Below the pieces are notes generated by a model that saw nothing but the letters and a program-made list of their open reading frames with translations, searched no databases and was not told the DNA's origin. The position numbers and the translations under genes were made by a program. Positions 28,137 through 41,744 of a DNA stretch of 64,000 bases are shown piece by piece. The stretch is taken from contig JADJXJ010000003.1 of assembly GCA_016715945.1 (NCBI GenBank), positions 890,591 through 954,590 on the forward strand, written 5' to 3'. The DNA is from Bacteroidota bacterium. GTDB lineage: Bacteria; Bacteroidota; Bacteroidia; Bacteroidales; F082. How positions within the stretch are numbered: position 1 is the first letter of the stretch; every line of letters begins with the position of its first letter.

Positions 28137-28228
28137 CAGAAATATGGTTTGGTGACAAAATTAAGAAAATACCGATAGGTAATAGACGTGCCGTTCGGGG
28201 TGCATATTGGAGTTTTGGGCATAAAAAA

Positions 28229-28253
28229 GGCCGGCTTGAATTGGTTGCCGGCC
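28229..28253 (-). terminator. Terminator of the sigma factor/TPR protein operon
   Basis: GGCCGGC and GCCGGCC form a 7-bp GC stem around an 11-nt loop. On the minus strand the sequence continues into TTTTTTAT. It lies about 30 bp after the stop codon at 28282. Confidence 0.82.
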
Positions 28254-28281
28254 CTGAAAAAATTATGCTTTATCGCCCGCT

Positions 28282-29022
28282 TTAGTCGGTTTCGTGCATT
28301 CCCAGCTCTTTCATCAGTTTCTGGGCCTTGGTCTTATAAATGCTCCGGCCGGAGGCAATCTGGCGGAGCATGCTTTCGAGCTCTTTTGTTTTGTTTGTTT
28401 TCAGATAACACATGCTCAGGTACCATGCGGCCTGGTCGGTAAATAGGTTGTCCTGTCCGGCCAATATACTTTTGAACTGAGCGATGGCCTGTTCGAAATT
28501 TCCCAGCTCCATATTGGCCAGCCCGTTGTAAAGCTTGCCCATGGCATTGCCGGGCGACTGGTTGAAGCTTTCGATGGCTTTGGCAAAGTTGCCTTGCTCA
28601 AAGTAGTTCAGTCCCAGCATCACGGGCTGGTCGCTTCCCATCGTGGTCGATCGGACAGCAAACGATACAGGCTCGGGCTGATAATAGGCAGCATATAGTT
28701 TGTGATGATGCCTGTTGGAAAAAACATTTTGCCAAAGCAAGATTCCGAGCGTGGCGAGCAGCAGCAGGCTCGCAGCATATGCGAGGGTGCGCCGGCTAAC
28801 CAGGCTGCGTTGTTTCGCAGGCTGGTTTTGCTGTCGGATTTCTTCCATGATACCCATAAGTTTGAGATTGTCAGCCGACTGCGAAGTTAGCTTTAAACCG
28901 CGCACTATTGCAAGCTCCTGTGCAAGTTGCGGATTATTTTCAAGCTCTTTTTTGAACTCCCACAGTACGTCTTCGTCCATCTCGTGGTTTACGTAACGCT
29001 CAATTCTGTCAAGGTTTTTCAT
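28282..29022 (-). CDS. Single-pass membrane protein with TPRs, putative anti-sigma factor
   Basis: A 246-residue protein from ATG at 29022, which overlaps the end of the sigma factor gene by 14 bp. Residues ~1-80 are a charged cytoplasmic region (RIERYVNHEMDEDVLWEFK, like the N-termini of membrane anti-sigma factors). A membrane helix lies at ~85-105 (LAYAASLLLLATLGILLW). The periplasmic part holds two to three TPR-like helical hairpins (LGLNYFEQGNFAKAIESF; LYNGLANMELGNFEQAIAQF; WYLSMCYLKTNKTKELESML). Gene overlap with an ECF sigma factor suggests that it holds that factor at the membrane and releases it on a periplasmic signal; this is inference from context. Confidence 0.8.
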   Translation of the reverse strand: MKNLDRIERYVNHEMDEDVLWEFKKELENNPQLAQELAIVRGLKLTSQSADNLKLMGIMEEIRQQNQPAKQRSLVSRRTLAYAASLLLLATLGILLWQNVFSNRHHHKLYAAYYQPEPVSFAVRSTTMGSDQPVMLGLNYFEQGNFAKAIESFNQSPGNAMGKLYNGLANMELGNFEQAIAQFKSILAGQDNLFTDQAAWYLSMCYLKTNKTKELESMLRQIASGRSIYKTKAQKLMKELGMHETD

Positions 29023-29614
29023 AGTCTTTGAAAATAAAGTAATCTGGATCATTTTTAATTAGTTGAATTAATCTCTCGATGCAGATGCGGCGCTTGTTGT
29101 AAAATGCCTGACGCGAGCTAAGCGGGCTGAAGTTCATCAATTCGGAGGCCCCCAGTCCTTTGGCGATGCCTTCGATGAGCTGGCGGCACTCGGGCTTCAG
29201 TTTGCCAAAGTTGCGCCACATCAGCCTCAGGCGGATGCTGTCGCGTATGTGATCTTCCATTTGGTCGAGCTCCACGGTCTTCATCAGCGATCGTTGCTCG
29301 TCATGATACCGCTTGTCCGCCTGCATTCTGCGCAGGTGCTTGTGCCAGACATGTTTACTAACCGCAACAAAGAACGTTGTGAACGAGGAGTTCAGCTTCA
29401 TCGGACCATCGCCTGCGACAAGTTTGCTGTAAATTGCCCCGAGCGTTTCCTGGAATACATCCCAAACATCATCATCCGTACAACCTTCGTCGGAAAGTAC
29501 CGAACTCACTAAAGGAAATACTTCCTTGTAAAGGTGTTCCAGCACATCCCGATCGTGTACCCTGATGCCATTGAGGATCTCATCATCGCTGAATTTTCCT
29601 TTTTGTTCACCCAT
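29009..29614 (-). CDS. ECF-type sigma-70 family RNA polymerase sigma factor
   Basis: A 201-residue sigma factor from ATG at 29614 (an upstream in-frame start adds three residues). Region 2 is visible as LYKEVFPLVSSVLSDEG ... DVFQETLGAIYSKL and FFVAVSKHVWHKHLRR. Region 4 lies near the C-terminus (LKPECRQLIEGIAKGLGASE, then SSRQAFYNKRRICIERL). The short length, lacking regions 1 and 3, fits the extracytoplasmic-function class. It overlaps the TPR membrane protein, a likely cognate regulator. The promoters it serves cannot be told from this window. Confidence 0.87.
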   Translation of the reverse strand: MGEQKGKFSDDEILNGIRVHDRDVLEHLYKEVFPLVSSVLSDEGCTDDDVWDVFQETLGAIYSKLVAGDGPMKLNSSFTTFFVAVSKHVWHKHLRRMQADKRYHDEQRSLMKTVELDQMEDHIRDSIRLRLMWRNFGKLKPECRQLIEGIAKGLGASELMNFSPLSSRQAFYNKRRICIERLIQLIKNDPDYFIFKDYEKP

Positions 29615-29814
29615 TAGTACCACTCGATGTTAAAATCGCATCTAAAATTTTCGACTTTTTTTCAACTTTTTTGTAAAACATTATGATCCAGATAGTTACA
29701 AAGACTTTTTTTGACAGGCATTTTTGGCGTTTTTTGTGATTACAGGGACAAACTTAGTAAAAAGCCCCAAAATGGCTTACATTTGGCGTGGATACCGGAT
29801 AATTTGGTTTTTTC

Positions 29815-30876
29815 ATGACAAAATCGTGGCGCATCACGGGCGGAAAAATCATCGGGCTGTCGATGGTGGCCTTGTTGTTTGCGGGCTTTTCGGCATTTGC
29901 CCAGCCGCGCAGCATGCGGGTGATGTTCTGGAATGTTGAAAACTTCTTTGATGTGGAAGTTGACAGCACACGCGATTACAACGCCTTCACCCCCGAAGGC
30001 GAGCAGCGCTGGACTTACAGCCGCTTCACAGCCAAGCGCAACAATGTTTTCAAAACTCTGGTAGCCATTGGTGAGGGTGACCTGCCGCATATCATAGGCT
30101 TTTGCGAGGTGGAAAATGAGCGTGTTTTGCGCGAGCTCACCCAGAACACGCCCCTGCGTCAGGCGCGTTACCGCATCATCCACTACGAATCGCCCGACCG
30201 CAGAGGCATTGATGCGGCCCTGATCTATCGTCCTGACCACCTCAGGTTGCTGAGCAGCTGGGCCATTCCGGTCGTTGACCAGACTGATCCGAATTTCAAA
30301 ACCCGCGACATTTTGCGGGCCACCTTTCTGGTGGGCGATGCCGATACCTTGCATGTGTTTGTGAACCACTGGCCTTCGCGCTACGGTGGCCAGATTGAAT
30401 CGGTGGAGCGGCGTTTTCTTGCTGCCTCGGTGCTCAGGCATCAGGCCGACAGCATCCTGGCACGCCATGCCGAAGCCAAGCTGCTGATGATGGGCGATTT
30501 TAACGACACCCCGACCGACGAAAGCCTGCTGCTGCACCTGCGGGCGCTCCCTCCAGGCAAGACCACCAGCAGCACCGACCTGGTCAACCTTTTTGCCCAC
30601 AACAAACATCTTGGGCATGAGGGCACCCTGAAACACCAGCACAGCTGGCAAATATTTGATATGGTTATCGTCAGCCAGGGCCTGCTCAACCCCGGCCGGG
30701 GGTTGCGTTACCAGGCCGGCAGCGCCCGCATCTTTGCCTCAGATTTTCTGCTTCAGGACGACGAGCGCTACCTCGGAAATAAAATCTTCCGCACTTATAT
30801 GGGACCGACATATCTGGGTGGTTTTGCCGACCACCTTCCGGTATATGTGGACCTGGAGTGGGTTGAGGAACTTTAG
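29815..30876 (+). CDS. Exported endonuclease/exonuclease/phosphatase-family protein
   Basis: A 353-residue protein with a signal peptide (residues ~1-29, ending AFAQ) and a full EEP (DNase I-like) domain. Catalytic motifs are in order: RVMFWNVENFFD (metal-binding asparagine), GFCEVENERVL (glutamate), FVNHWPSRYGG (histidine), LMMGDFNDTPTDES (aspartate and asparagine) and, at the end, FADHLPVYVDL (catalytic histidine). This superfamily hydrolyses phosphodiesters in nucleic acids or lipids; an exported member may help to take up extracellular DNA or phosphate. It is divergent from the sigma factor and convergent with CheB. Confidence 0.87.
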   Translation: MTKSWRITGGKIIGLSMVALLFAGFSAFAQPRSMRVMFWNVENFFDVEVDSTRDYNAFTPEGEQRWTYSRFTAKRNNVFKTLVAIGEGDLPHIIGFCEVENERVLRELTQNTPLRQARYRIIHYESPDRRGIDAALIYRPDHLRLLSSWAIPVVDQTDPNFKTRDILRATFLVGDADTLHVFVNHWPSRYGGQIESVERRFLAASVLRHQADSILARHAEAKLLMMGDFNDTPTDESLLLHLRALPPGKTTSSTDLVNLFAHNKHLGHEGTLKHQHSWQIFDMVIVSQGLLNPGRGLRYQAGSARIFASDFLLQDDERYLGNKIFRTYMGPTYLGGFADHLPVYVDLEWVEEL

Positions 30877-30912
30877 CTGCAACCAGGATCAATTTCCTGT
30901 CAGAAGTCGCGT

Positions 30913-31494
30913 TCAGGCAGCAATCGCATTCAGAAAGCTTGCTATCTCTTTGATGGTTAGCACCATAGAGGCGCAGCCCAGGTTGATGGCCGATTCGGGC
31001 ATGGCCGGCACCTCTGCTTCATCGGGCGATTGGGCAATGGTGAGTCCGCCCAGCGACTTGATGGTACACATGCCCCTGGCACCGTCGTTGTTGGCCCCTG
31101 TAAGCAGAATGCCGATGAGCCTTTGCTGGTAGGTCCAGGCCGCACTCTCGAACATCACGTCGATGGAAGGACGTGCAAAGTTGACTTTTTCGTCCACGCT
31201 GAGCAGGATGCTCCGATCGCGCTCCACGAGCATATGGTAGTTAGGCGGTGCGGTGTACACATGTCCTGGTTTCACAGGCTCGTTCGGATCAGCTTCTTTG
31301 ACCTTAAGATGCGTGAACTGGCTCAGGTAGCGGGGCAGGAAGCTGTCGGATTGCGGGCTGAGGTGCTGAACCACAAACATGGGCAGCCCGAAAGCGGGGG
31401 AGAGGGCCTCAATCATCTGTTTCAGGGCTTTCATTCCGCCTGCCGATGTGCCCACAGCCACGGCAGCATATCTGGTCTTTGAAATTTTTGCCAT
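30913..31494 (-). CDS. cheB: CheB-type protein-glutamate methylesterase without receiver domain
   Basis: A 193-residue protein equal to the CheB C-terminal catalytic domain. The catalytic triad is visible: serine in AVGTSAGGMKAL, histidine in VVQHLSPQSD and aspartate in LTGANNDGARGM. Family members demethylate or deamidate glutamate/glutamine residues on chemoreceptors. The usual N-terminal receiver domain is missing, so activity must be controlled otherwise, perhaps by the receiver domains of the hybrid kinases in the same operon. Its ATG overlaps the CheR stop by one base, so translation is probably coupled. No receptor or motility genes are in view. Confidence 0.9.
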   Translation of the reverse strand: MAKISKTRYAAVAVGTSAGGMKALKQMIEALSPAFGLPMFVVQHLSPQSDSFLPRYLSQFTHLKVKEADPNEPVKPGHVYTAPPNYHMLVERDRSILLSVDEKVNFARPSIDVMFESAAWTYQQRLIGILLTGANNDGARGMCTIKSLGGLTIAQSPDEAEVPAMPESAINLGCASMVLTIKEIASFLNAIAA

Positions 31495-32374
31495 CAGATC
31501 CCCAGCAGGATTTTCTTTTTGTAAATCTTTTCGTTGCCATCAACCACCATATATGCATCAGCCACATCGGTAAACATAATGGTTTCCTTTGAACCCAGCC
31601 CGAGGAATCCTCCCTTGACAAGACTTTCGGTGAAAAGTTTCAACACCCTGTTCTGCAATTCTTTGTTGAAGTAGATCAGGACATTGCGGCAGATGATGAT
31701 GTGTACCTCGGCAAACACATTGTCGGTGACCAGGTTGTGTTCGGCGAAAACAATGTTTTTCCTCAGGCTCTGGTCCATGATGACCGAGTCGTAGCGGGCA
31801 ATGTAATAGTCGGAAAACGAGCAAAGGCCGCCTGAGGCCTGATAGTTCTGGGTGTATTCCTTGATGCGGCTCACCGGGTAGATGCCTTTTCGTGCTGTTT
31901 CGAGCACAACGGGATTGAAGTCGGTGGCATAAATCTGTGCCCGGTTGAGCAAGCCTTCCTCCTGCAGCAGGATGGCAAAACTGTAAACTTCTTCGCCTGT
32001 GGAGCAGCCTGCATGCCAGACTTTGATATAGGGATAGGTTCTGAGCACGGGCACCACTTCTTTTCGCATACTGTTGTAGAAGCCCGGATCGCGAAACATT
32101 TCTGTGACATTGATCGACAGGTCGCGGAGCAGGATTTCGATAAAATGTTCTTCGTGAAGCAGTTTGTGCTGCAATTGCGAAACGCTTTTCAGCCCCAGCG
32201 TGTTCACCCGGTTGAGGATGCGCCTGCGCACATGTGCCTGGTTGTAGCCACGGAAATCATAGCCATATACCTGCGCGATGGCCTCGAGCAGGAGCCTGAT
32301 TTCGAGGTCCTGCTTGAATAGTTCATGCTGTTCTTTTGTGTTTTCGGCCTGGCTCATCCCGGGTTGCAAGCGTA

Positions 32375-32378
<4 letters not shown>
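31494..32378 (-). CDS. cheR: CheR-type protein-glutamate O-methyltransferase
   Basis: A 294-residue SAM-dependent methyltransferase. The N-terminal helical CheR_N domain (~20-90, with a ...YNQAHVRRRILNRVN region) is followed by the methyltransferase domain with the SAM motif HAGCSTGEEVYSFAI (~135) and the strand IIICRNVLIYFNKE. It would methylate glutamate side chains, opposed by CheB encoded directly downstream with a 1-bp overlap. Its start codon overlaps the stop of the large hybrid kinase (ATGA), which links it to that kinase rather than to an MCP. ATG at 32378 is used; a second ATG lies seven codons on. Confidence 0.9.
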
Positions 32379-36799
<4,421 letters not shown>

Positions 36800-36805
36800 G
36801 GGCAC

Positions 36806-38827
36806 TCAGCGCGAGAATTTTTCGATAGTTTCGTACAATTCGGCCGGATTGATGGGCTTGGTGATGTAGTGATCCATGCCGGCCGCCAGACATTTTTCAC
36901 GGTCGCCTTTCATGGCGTGGGCCGTCATGGCTACGATAGGTGTGTGGTAGTTTTTGTCTTTTTCGGAATTCCGGATGTGTTGTGTGGCTTCGAAACCGTC
37001 CATCTCAGGCATCTGTACGTCCATGAGAATCAGGTCGTAACGTTGCGAAACCGCGTGCTCGAAGGCTTCGCGACCGTTTTCGACGGCCTTGACGTTGTAT
37101 CCTTTCTTTTCAAGCAACTGTACCACGATTTTGCGGTTGATCACCTGGTCTTCGGCTACAAGAATATTGAGCTTTGCTTTAGGGGCCACGGCGTCCGCTG
37201 ACGCTGCCGGAGCTTCAGCAGTCTGGGGTCTGGCTTCCTCCGGACCGAAATGTTCCAGCAGATACTTTCGCAGGTTGTGCTGCAACAGGGGTTTGGTGAG
37301 AAAATCAAAAGGAATTTCCTTTTTCACCCTGAGCACATCCACCGAGGCTTTGCTGGGTGCCAGCAGTACGATATGAGGTTTTTTTTCGTCGGGCAAAAGG
37401 CGAAGGATGAGCTGTGCCACTTCGTCGCCCTGATGGCCTTCGAGGAAATAATCAATCATCACCATGTCGAACTTTTGTTGTTCGAGCAGGTCGAGGCTTT
37501 CTTCCACATCTTTGGTAGTGGCGTGCGAGATGCCCCAGGCCGAGAGGAGGTGCTGGATGGATTGGGCCGAGTGGGGATGGTCCTCGAGTACCAGCACGAT
37601 ATATTCGGCATTGGGTTTTTTCAGCACAATCTTCCAGGGTTCCTCTTTTTGTTCTCCTGTCACCATATTGAGCTTGAAGGAGAAGATGCTTCCTTTGCCA
37701 AACTCCGATTGCACGGTGATGTTGCCGCCCATCATATTGACCAGTCTCTGGCTGATGGTGAGGCCAAGACCGGTACCTCCATGGGTGCGCGTGGTGGAAG
37801 TGTCCACCTGGGTAAACGACTGGAACAAGCGGCTCAGCTTTTCTTTGGGGATGCCAATGCCGGTGTCTTCGACTGCAAACTCAATGCTAACCTGCTCTTC
37901 CACGTGGTCGAGCATTTTAATGCTCAGGCGCACCATGCCGCTTTCGGTAAACTTGATGGCATTGCTGATCAGGTTGATGAGCACCTGCCGGATGCGCAGC
38001 GGGTCGCCAATGAGGATGTCGGGCAGGTCGGGACTGATGTCGCACACAAACTCGAGGTTTTCCTGCTGCATCTTCACCGAGAGCAGGTTGACAATTTTCT
38101 CGACCACTTCGCGTATCGAAAACTCTATTTCTTCGAGCTCAAGTTTATCGGCTTCAATTTTCGAGATGTCGAGGATTTCGTTGATGATTTCGAGCAGCGA
38201 TTCGCCGGAGTTGCGGATGTCGAGCAGCCGTTCGCGCTGGGCAGGCGTCAGGGTATTGTCCATCAGGCCCAGATCGGCCATGCCAATGATGCCATTGAGC
38301 GGGGTGCGTATTTCGTGGCTCATGGTGGCCAGAAATGCGCTTTTGGCATTGGTGGCTTCTTCTGCAGCTTTTTTGGCCTGATTGAGCTCATCGATGGTCT
38401 TCTCGAGTTTGCGGGTGGTCTCCTCCAGGGCGTTTTTATGCTGAAAGAGCTGGATGAAAGCCCTGATTTTGCTCTGAAGGATTTCGAGGTCGAGCGGTTT
38501 GTACAAATAATCCACCGCACCTGTTTCATATCCCCGGAAGATGTGCTGACGCTGCTTGCTGATGGCAGTGACAAAAATGATGGGGATATATTTTGTGCGC
38601 TCGTTGCTGCGCATAATCTCAGCAACCTCAAAACCATCCATGCCGGGCATCTGTACGTCCATGAGCACAAGTGCGATGTTGTGCTCCAGCATCAGGGCAA
38701 GCGCTTCATTGCCCGATTGTGCCTTCAGGATATTCAGGTCCTCATTTTCCAGAATGCCTTCAAGCGTAAGAAGATTCTCCGGCCGGTCGTCAACAATCAG
38801 GATGTTGAATTTTGGTGTCTCGCTCAT
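36806..38827 (-). CDS. Cytoplasmic hybrid histidine kinase: REC-HisKA-HATPase-REC-REC
   Basis: About 673 residues from ATG at 38827; a GTG nine codons upstream is less likely. An N-terminal receiver (~5-120, LVLMDVQMPGMDG) leads through a short coiled coil into HisKA (FLATMSHEIRTPLNGII, ~170) and HATPase (EDTGIGIPKEKL, GTGLGLTIS). Then come a divergent receiver (~400-515, MVMIDYFLEGHQ, still with an aspartate) and a canonical receiver at the C-terminus (LILMDVQMPEMDGFEAT). No membrane segment is present, so it is a soluble kinase fed by its own receiver. It is the first gene of the kinase-kinase-CheR-CheB operon; its stop codon directly abuts the next gene. Confidence 0.9.
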   Translation of the reverse strand: MSETPKFNILIVDDRPENLLTLEGILENEDLNILKAQSGNEALALMLEHNIALVLMDVQMPGMDGFEVAEIMRSNERTKYIPIIFVTAISKQRQHIFRGYETGAVDYLYKPLDLEILQSKIRAFIQLFQHKNALEETTRKLEKTIDELNQAKKAAEEATNAKSAFLATMSHEIRTPLNGIIGMADLGLMDNTLTPAQRERLLDIRNSGESLLEIINEILDISKIEADKLELEEIEFSIREVVEKIVNLLSVKMQQENLEFVCDISPDLPDILIGDPLRIRQVLINLISNAIKFTESGMVRLSIKMLDHVEEQVSIEFAVEDTGIGIPKEKLSRLFQSFTQVDTSTTRTHGGTGLGLTISQRLVNMMGGNITVQSEFGKGSIFSFKLNMVTGEQKEEPWKIVLKKPNAEYIVLVLEDHPHSAQSIQHLLSAWGISHATTKDVEESLDLLEQQKFDMVMIDYFLEGHQGDEVAQLILRLLPDEKKPHIVLLAPSKASVDVLRVKKEIPFDFLTKPLLQHNLRKYLLEHFGPEEARPQTAEAPAASADAVAPKAKLNILVAEDQVINRKIVVQLLEKKGYNVKAVENGREAFEHAVSQRYDLILMDVQMPEMDGFEATQHIRNSEKDKNYHTPIVAMTAHAMKGDREKCLAAGMDHYITKPINPAELYETIEKFSR

Positions 38828-38931
38828 AACCGCAAACTTGTTGGTTTGATGCACAAATATACGGTACAGGATTTCTTATAGCGTGATTTTTTTATTGCAA
38901 AAAGAATTGGTTTCAGGGCACAATTCAATGT

Positions 38932-41742
38932 TTATACCATAGCTTCGCGGTTGCACAGGCGCACGAAAGTGCAGTTTTTGCAGCGTTTTTCGTCCATGGT
39001 TTGCGCAATCGGGACATCCGGATTGAGCATTTCGGATAAAGTCTCGCTCAGAAATTCTTCAAATTCAGCCATTTCCGGGTCAGGATCAAAAGGAAGCTGT
39101 GCCTGAACAACCTGTGGTTTGCTTAGTTTGAGCGGCAGAATGTAGCCCTCCACAGAAGTATTTTCGTAGTTGAAAGCCAACGATTTGCGGGTCATCAGCA
39201 TATAGCATGCCAGCTGCAGGGCATATTTTCTCTCGGGTTGTTTCAGGTCTTCCCGTTCTTTGAGCTTCAGCTTATCTTCTTTTACCGACCCGGTTTTGTA
39301 GTCAATCACCCTGACGATGCTGCCTGTCTTGTCGATGCGGTCAGGGTAGCCTTTGATTTTGATTGTGCCGGCCGGCCCGTCAATGGTGGCTTCCAACTGG
39401 TTTTCCTGTTGCAAAAGCTTGATTTCCTTACAGTTGGCAATAGTAGCTTCGTCTGCCTCAATGGCTCGTCTCACCATGGTCTTCACAATGGCATAGGTGA
39501 GCGCGTTTCGGCCAAAACCGGTGGAAACACCGGGCAAGACTTCGGCAAATGCCTCATCCACCGCCCGATCAATCGAATGTTTTAGTTCGGATAAGGCCTT
39601 GGCGTTGAGCGACGAGTTCATAAAAGGCGTGTAAATCAATTCGATGGCGCGGTGGATGATGGTGCCTGTGACATTGTGCCCCGGGGGTTCGCCTGGTCTG
39701 GTTTTTTCGCGGATGTTGAGGATGTCGGCCAGGTAAAACTGCAGGCTGCAGTTGAACCAGCGGCTCAAGGCCGAAGGCGAGATTCCAGCTTCGGCTTTTT
39801 GCGCAATGGCCTGAAGCACAGCTTCATTCTTGGGTATTTCGATGGTGATGCCGGCTGCTCCCGACGGAAGCGGGGGTTGGAAGGCGATTTCGTGCCAGCT
39901 GATGTTGGGGTTGATTTTCATCAGCTCGTGCCTGATTTGCAACAGGAAGCGGCTCATCTCGCCACCACCCAGGGCATCAGGTTCTGTGCTGTAATAAAAC
40001 ACGAGCTCGTCGGCATGCTGCAGGAGCTGGTAAAAGTGAAACGCGGCAATGGCGTCCTTGTCCGAACGCATAGGCAGGCCGAATGCCCGGCGGATGTCGG
40101 CCGGGATCAGCGAGCCGTGGGAGCTTGCAGGGGGCAGGCTGCCTTCGTTGGCCGAAAGCAGGTGAACGCGTCTGAATGCTAAGTTGCGTGTTTCGAGCAC
40201 GCCCATCACCTGCAAGCCACTCAACGGTTCGCCGCTCAGCTTGATGCGGGCCTGCTGACCAAGCTGGCGCAGCAGCACAGGCACGGCTTCTCTGGCTTCG
40301 AGGCCAGCCGACTGAAGCGCCAGGGCAAGGTGATTGAGCAGCCTCATCAACTCGTAATACTGGTTTGCGGCCAGGTCGTCGCCTGTGTCGGGCAAGCCTG
40401 CTTCACGCAGCCAGTCGCCAATGGCTCCCGGCAAAGCTGAAGCTGTGGACGACCTGATTTCGAGCAGCTTATGCAGCAGCCTGGAGGTTTCTTCCGATAA
40501 GTCGGCCAGATGCTGCTCCAGCCTGTGGATATACACCAGGTTGCTTCCGTCGGAGGCCATTCGTCGGACAAGGGTAAGCAAATCGTTGCGTGTGGCGCCT
40601 GTCAGGCTGCGGCTGATGGCCGGGCTGGTGAGCACGTCGAGCAACAGGAGCAATGGCAGGGCCTGCTGCTGTCCGGAATTCGGCTGCACAGCAAGGCGGG
40701 CCAGGTTGTCGGCCAGTTGGAACAATGGGGTGTGACTCAGGGGATAACCCATGGTGATGTTAAAAGCGCCGGTTTCTTCCGGCAGCGACTGGATCACTGG
40801 CTCAAGCAGTTTTTCGTCGGCCAGCACGATGGCCTGCTCAGTAGTGTTGGATTCGAATGCCTGGTTGCGCAGCATGGTGCCCAGGGCTTTGGCTTGCGCC
40901 ACCGCACCTGAGGTCGCTATAACAGTTATATTCATGGGCTTGGTTGCCAGGGTGTTGCCAATCCAGTCGGTCACCAAACCGGGATATTTTTTCATGAACC
41001 GCCGCATAAAGGTTCCGGCCAGCTGCTGACCCTGTGGCCCTGCCTGCAGGTAATATTCGTCGAGGTCCCAGAACAGTTTGGCTTTGCCCATGCCATGCAG
41101 GGTGGTGATGATTTTTTCCTCGGCAGGGGTGAGTGCATTAAAGCCTGCAAACCAGATGGTTGTATCAGGCAGCAGGCGTTCCCATTCCTCCGTTGACAGC
41201 ACTGCGAGTTGCCGGGCCATGGCTCCTGACCACAGCAAGCCATTGGCAGAGAGCCGGTTGTAAAGGTGCCTGTAGTAATGGATGAGCGAGTTGAAGAAGC
41301 GCAGGTAAGCTTGTTCGTAATGGCTCAGGGGGCTGCCGTCCGGGTGCCACACTTCGGCGGCCTTGGCTTCGCTCAATGCGCTGAACACTGCCTCGGGCGG
41401 GGCCAGGCTGTGATCAATCTCGTCGAAATCGGCAACCATCTGGCGGGCGTAACCCACAAAAGCAGCTGCTTCATGTCCCGTCTGGCCACCCTCAGCAAGC
41501 TGAAAACGAATCAGTTCCACAATCATGCTCAGGTTGTCGGCAGGGGCAAAGCCGCTCCAGCGCGACAAAGCTTCCTCAAGCGAGAGGATTTCGGGCAGCC
41601 AGGCCGGTTGCTTCAGCGCCTGGCTCAGCTCGCGGCGCAGAAACAAGCCCGCACGGCGGTTTGGAAATACCACCATGATGTCTTTCAACTCGTGCGGCGC
41701 ATGTTGAAGCAGCAGTCCGGAAATATTTTTTATCAGGCTCAT
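38932..41742 (-). CDS. AddB-like PD-(D/E)XK nuclease/helicase-fold protein with Fe-S cysteine cluster
   Basis: About 936 residues from ATG at 41742 (TTG two codons upstream rejected). The N-terminal ~250 residues begin like AddB/UvrD-fold proteins (DIMVVFPNRRAGLFLRREL), but the Walker motif is degenerate. The C-terminal part is a PDDEXK_1 nuclease with GYPDRID and the catalytic VIDYKTGSVK (~840). One cysteine before the nuclease (RWFNCSLQFYLADIL) and three at the end (CKNCTFVRLCN) match the four ligands of the AddB iron-sulfur cluster. AddB pairs with AddA to process DNA double-strand ends; no addA gene is in this window. It is the last gene of the operon that contains the MurU-like gene, 2 bp downstream of it. 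Confidence 0.82.
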   Translation of the reverse strand: MSLIKNISGLLLQHAPHELKDIMVVFPNRRAGLFLRRELSQALKQPAWLPEILSLEEALSRWSGFAPADNLSMIVELIRFQLAEGGQTGHEAAAFVGYARQMVADFDEIDHSLAPPEAVFSALSEAKAAEVWHPDGSPLSHYEQAYLRFFNSLIHYYRHLYNRLSANGLLWSGAMARQLAVLSTEEWERLLPDTTIWFAGFNALTPAEEKIITTLHGMGKAKLFWDLDEYYLQAGPQGQQLAGTFMRRFMKKYPGLVTDWIGNTLATKPMNITVIATSGAVAQAKALGTMLRNQAFESNTTEQAIVLADEKLLEPVIQSLPEETGAFNITMGYPLSHTPLFQLADNLARLAVQPNSGQQQALPLLLLLDVLTSPAISRSLTGATRNDLLTLVRRMASDGSNLVYIHRLEQHLADLSEETSRLLHKLLEIRSSTASALPGAIGDWLREAGLPDTGDDLAANQYYELMRLLNHLALALQSAGLEAREAVPVLLRQLGQQARIKLSGEPLSGLQVMGVLETRNLAFRRVHLLSANEGSLPPASSHGSLIPADIRRAFGLPMRSDKDAIAAFHFYQLLQHADELVFYYSTEPDALGGGEMSRFLLQIRHELMKINPNISWHEIAFQPPLPSGAAGITIEIPKNEAVLQAIAQKAEAGISPSALSRWFNCSLQFYLADILNIREKTRPGEPPGHNVTGTIIHRAIELIYTPFMNSSLNAKALSELKHSIDRAVDEAFAEVLPGVSTGFGRNALTYAIVKTMVRRAIEADEATIANCKEIKLLQQENQLEATIDGPAGTIKIKGYPDRIDKTGSIVRVIDYKTGSVKEDKLKLKEREDLKQPERKYALQLACYMLMTRKSLAFNYENTSVEGYILPLKLSKPQVVQAQLPFDPDPEMAEFEEFLSETLSEMLNPDVPIAQTMDEKRCKNCTFVRLCNREAMV

Positions 41743-41744
41743 TT

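Noticed and set aside
37250..38881. 543-codon plus-strand open frame opposite the REC-HisKA kinase
   Set aside because: The other strand encodes intact kinase and receiver motifs; long antisense frames are common in this GC-rich coding DNA.
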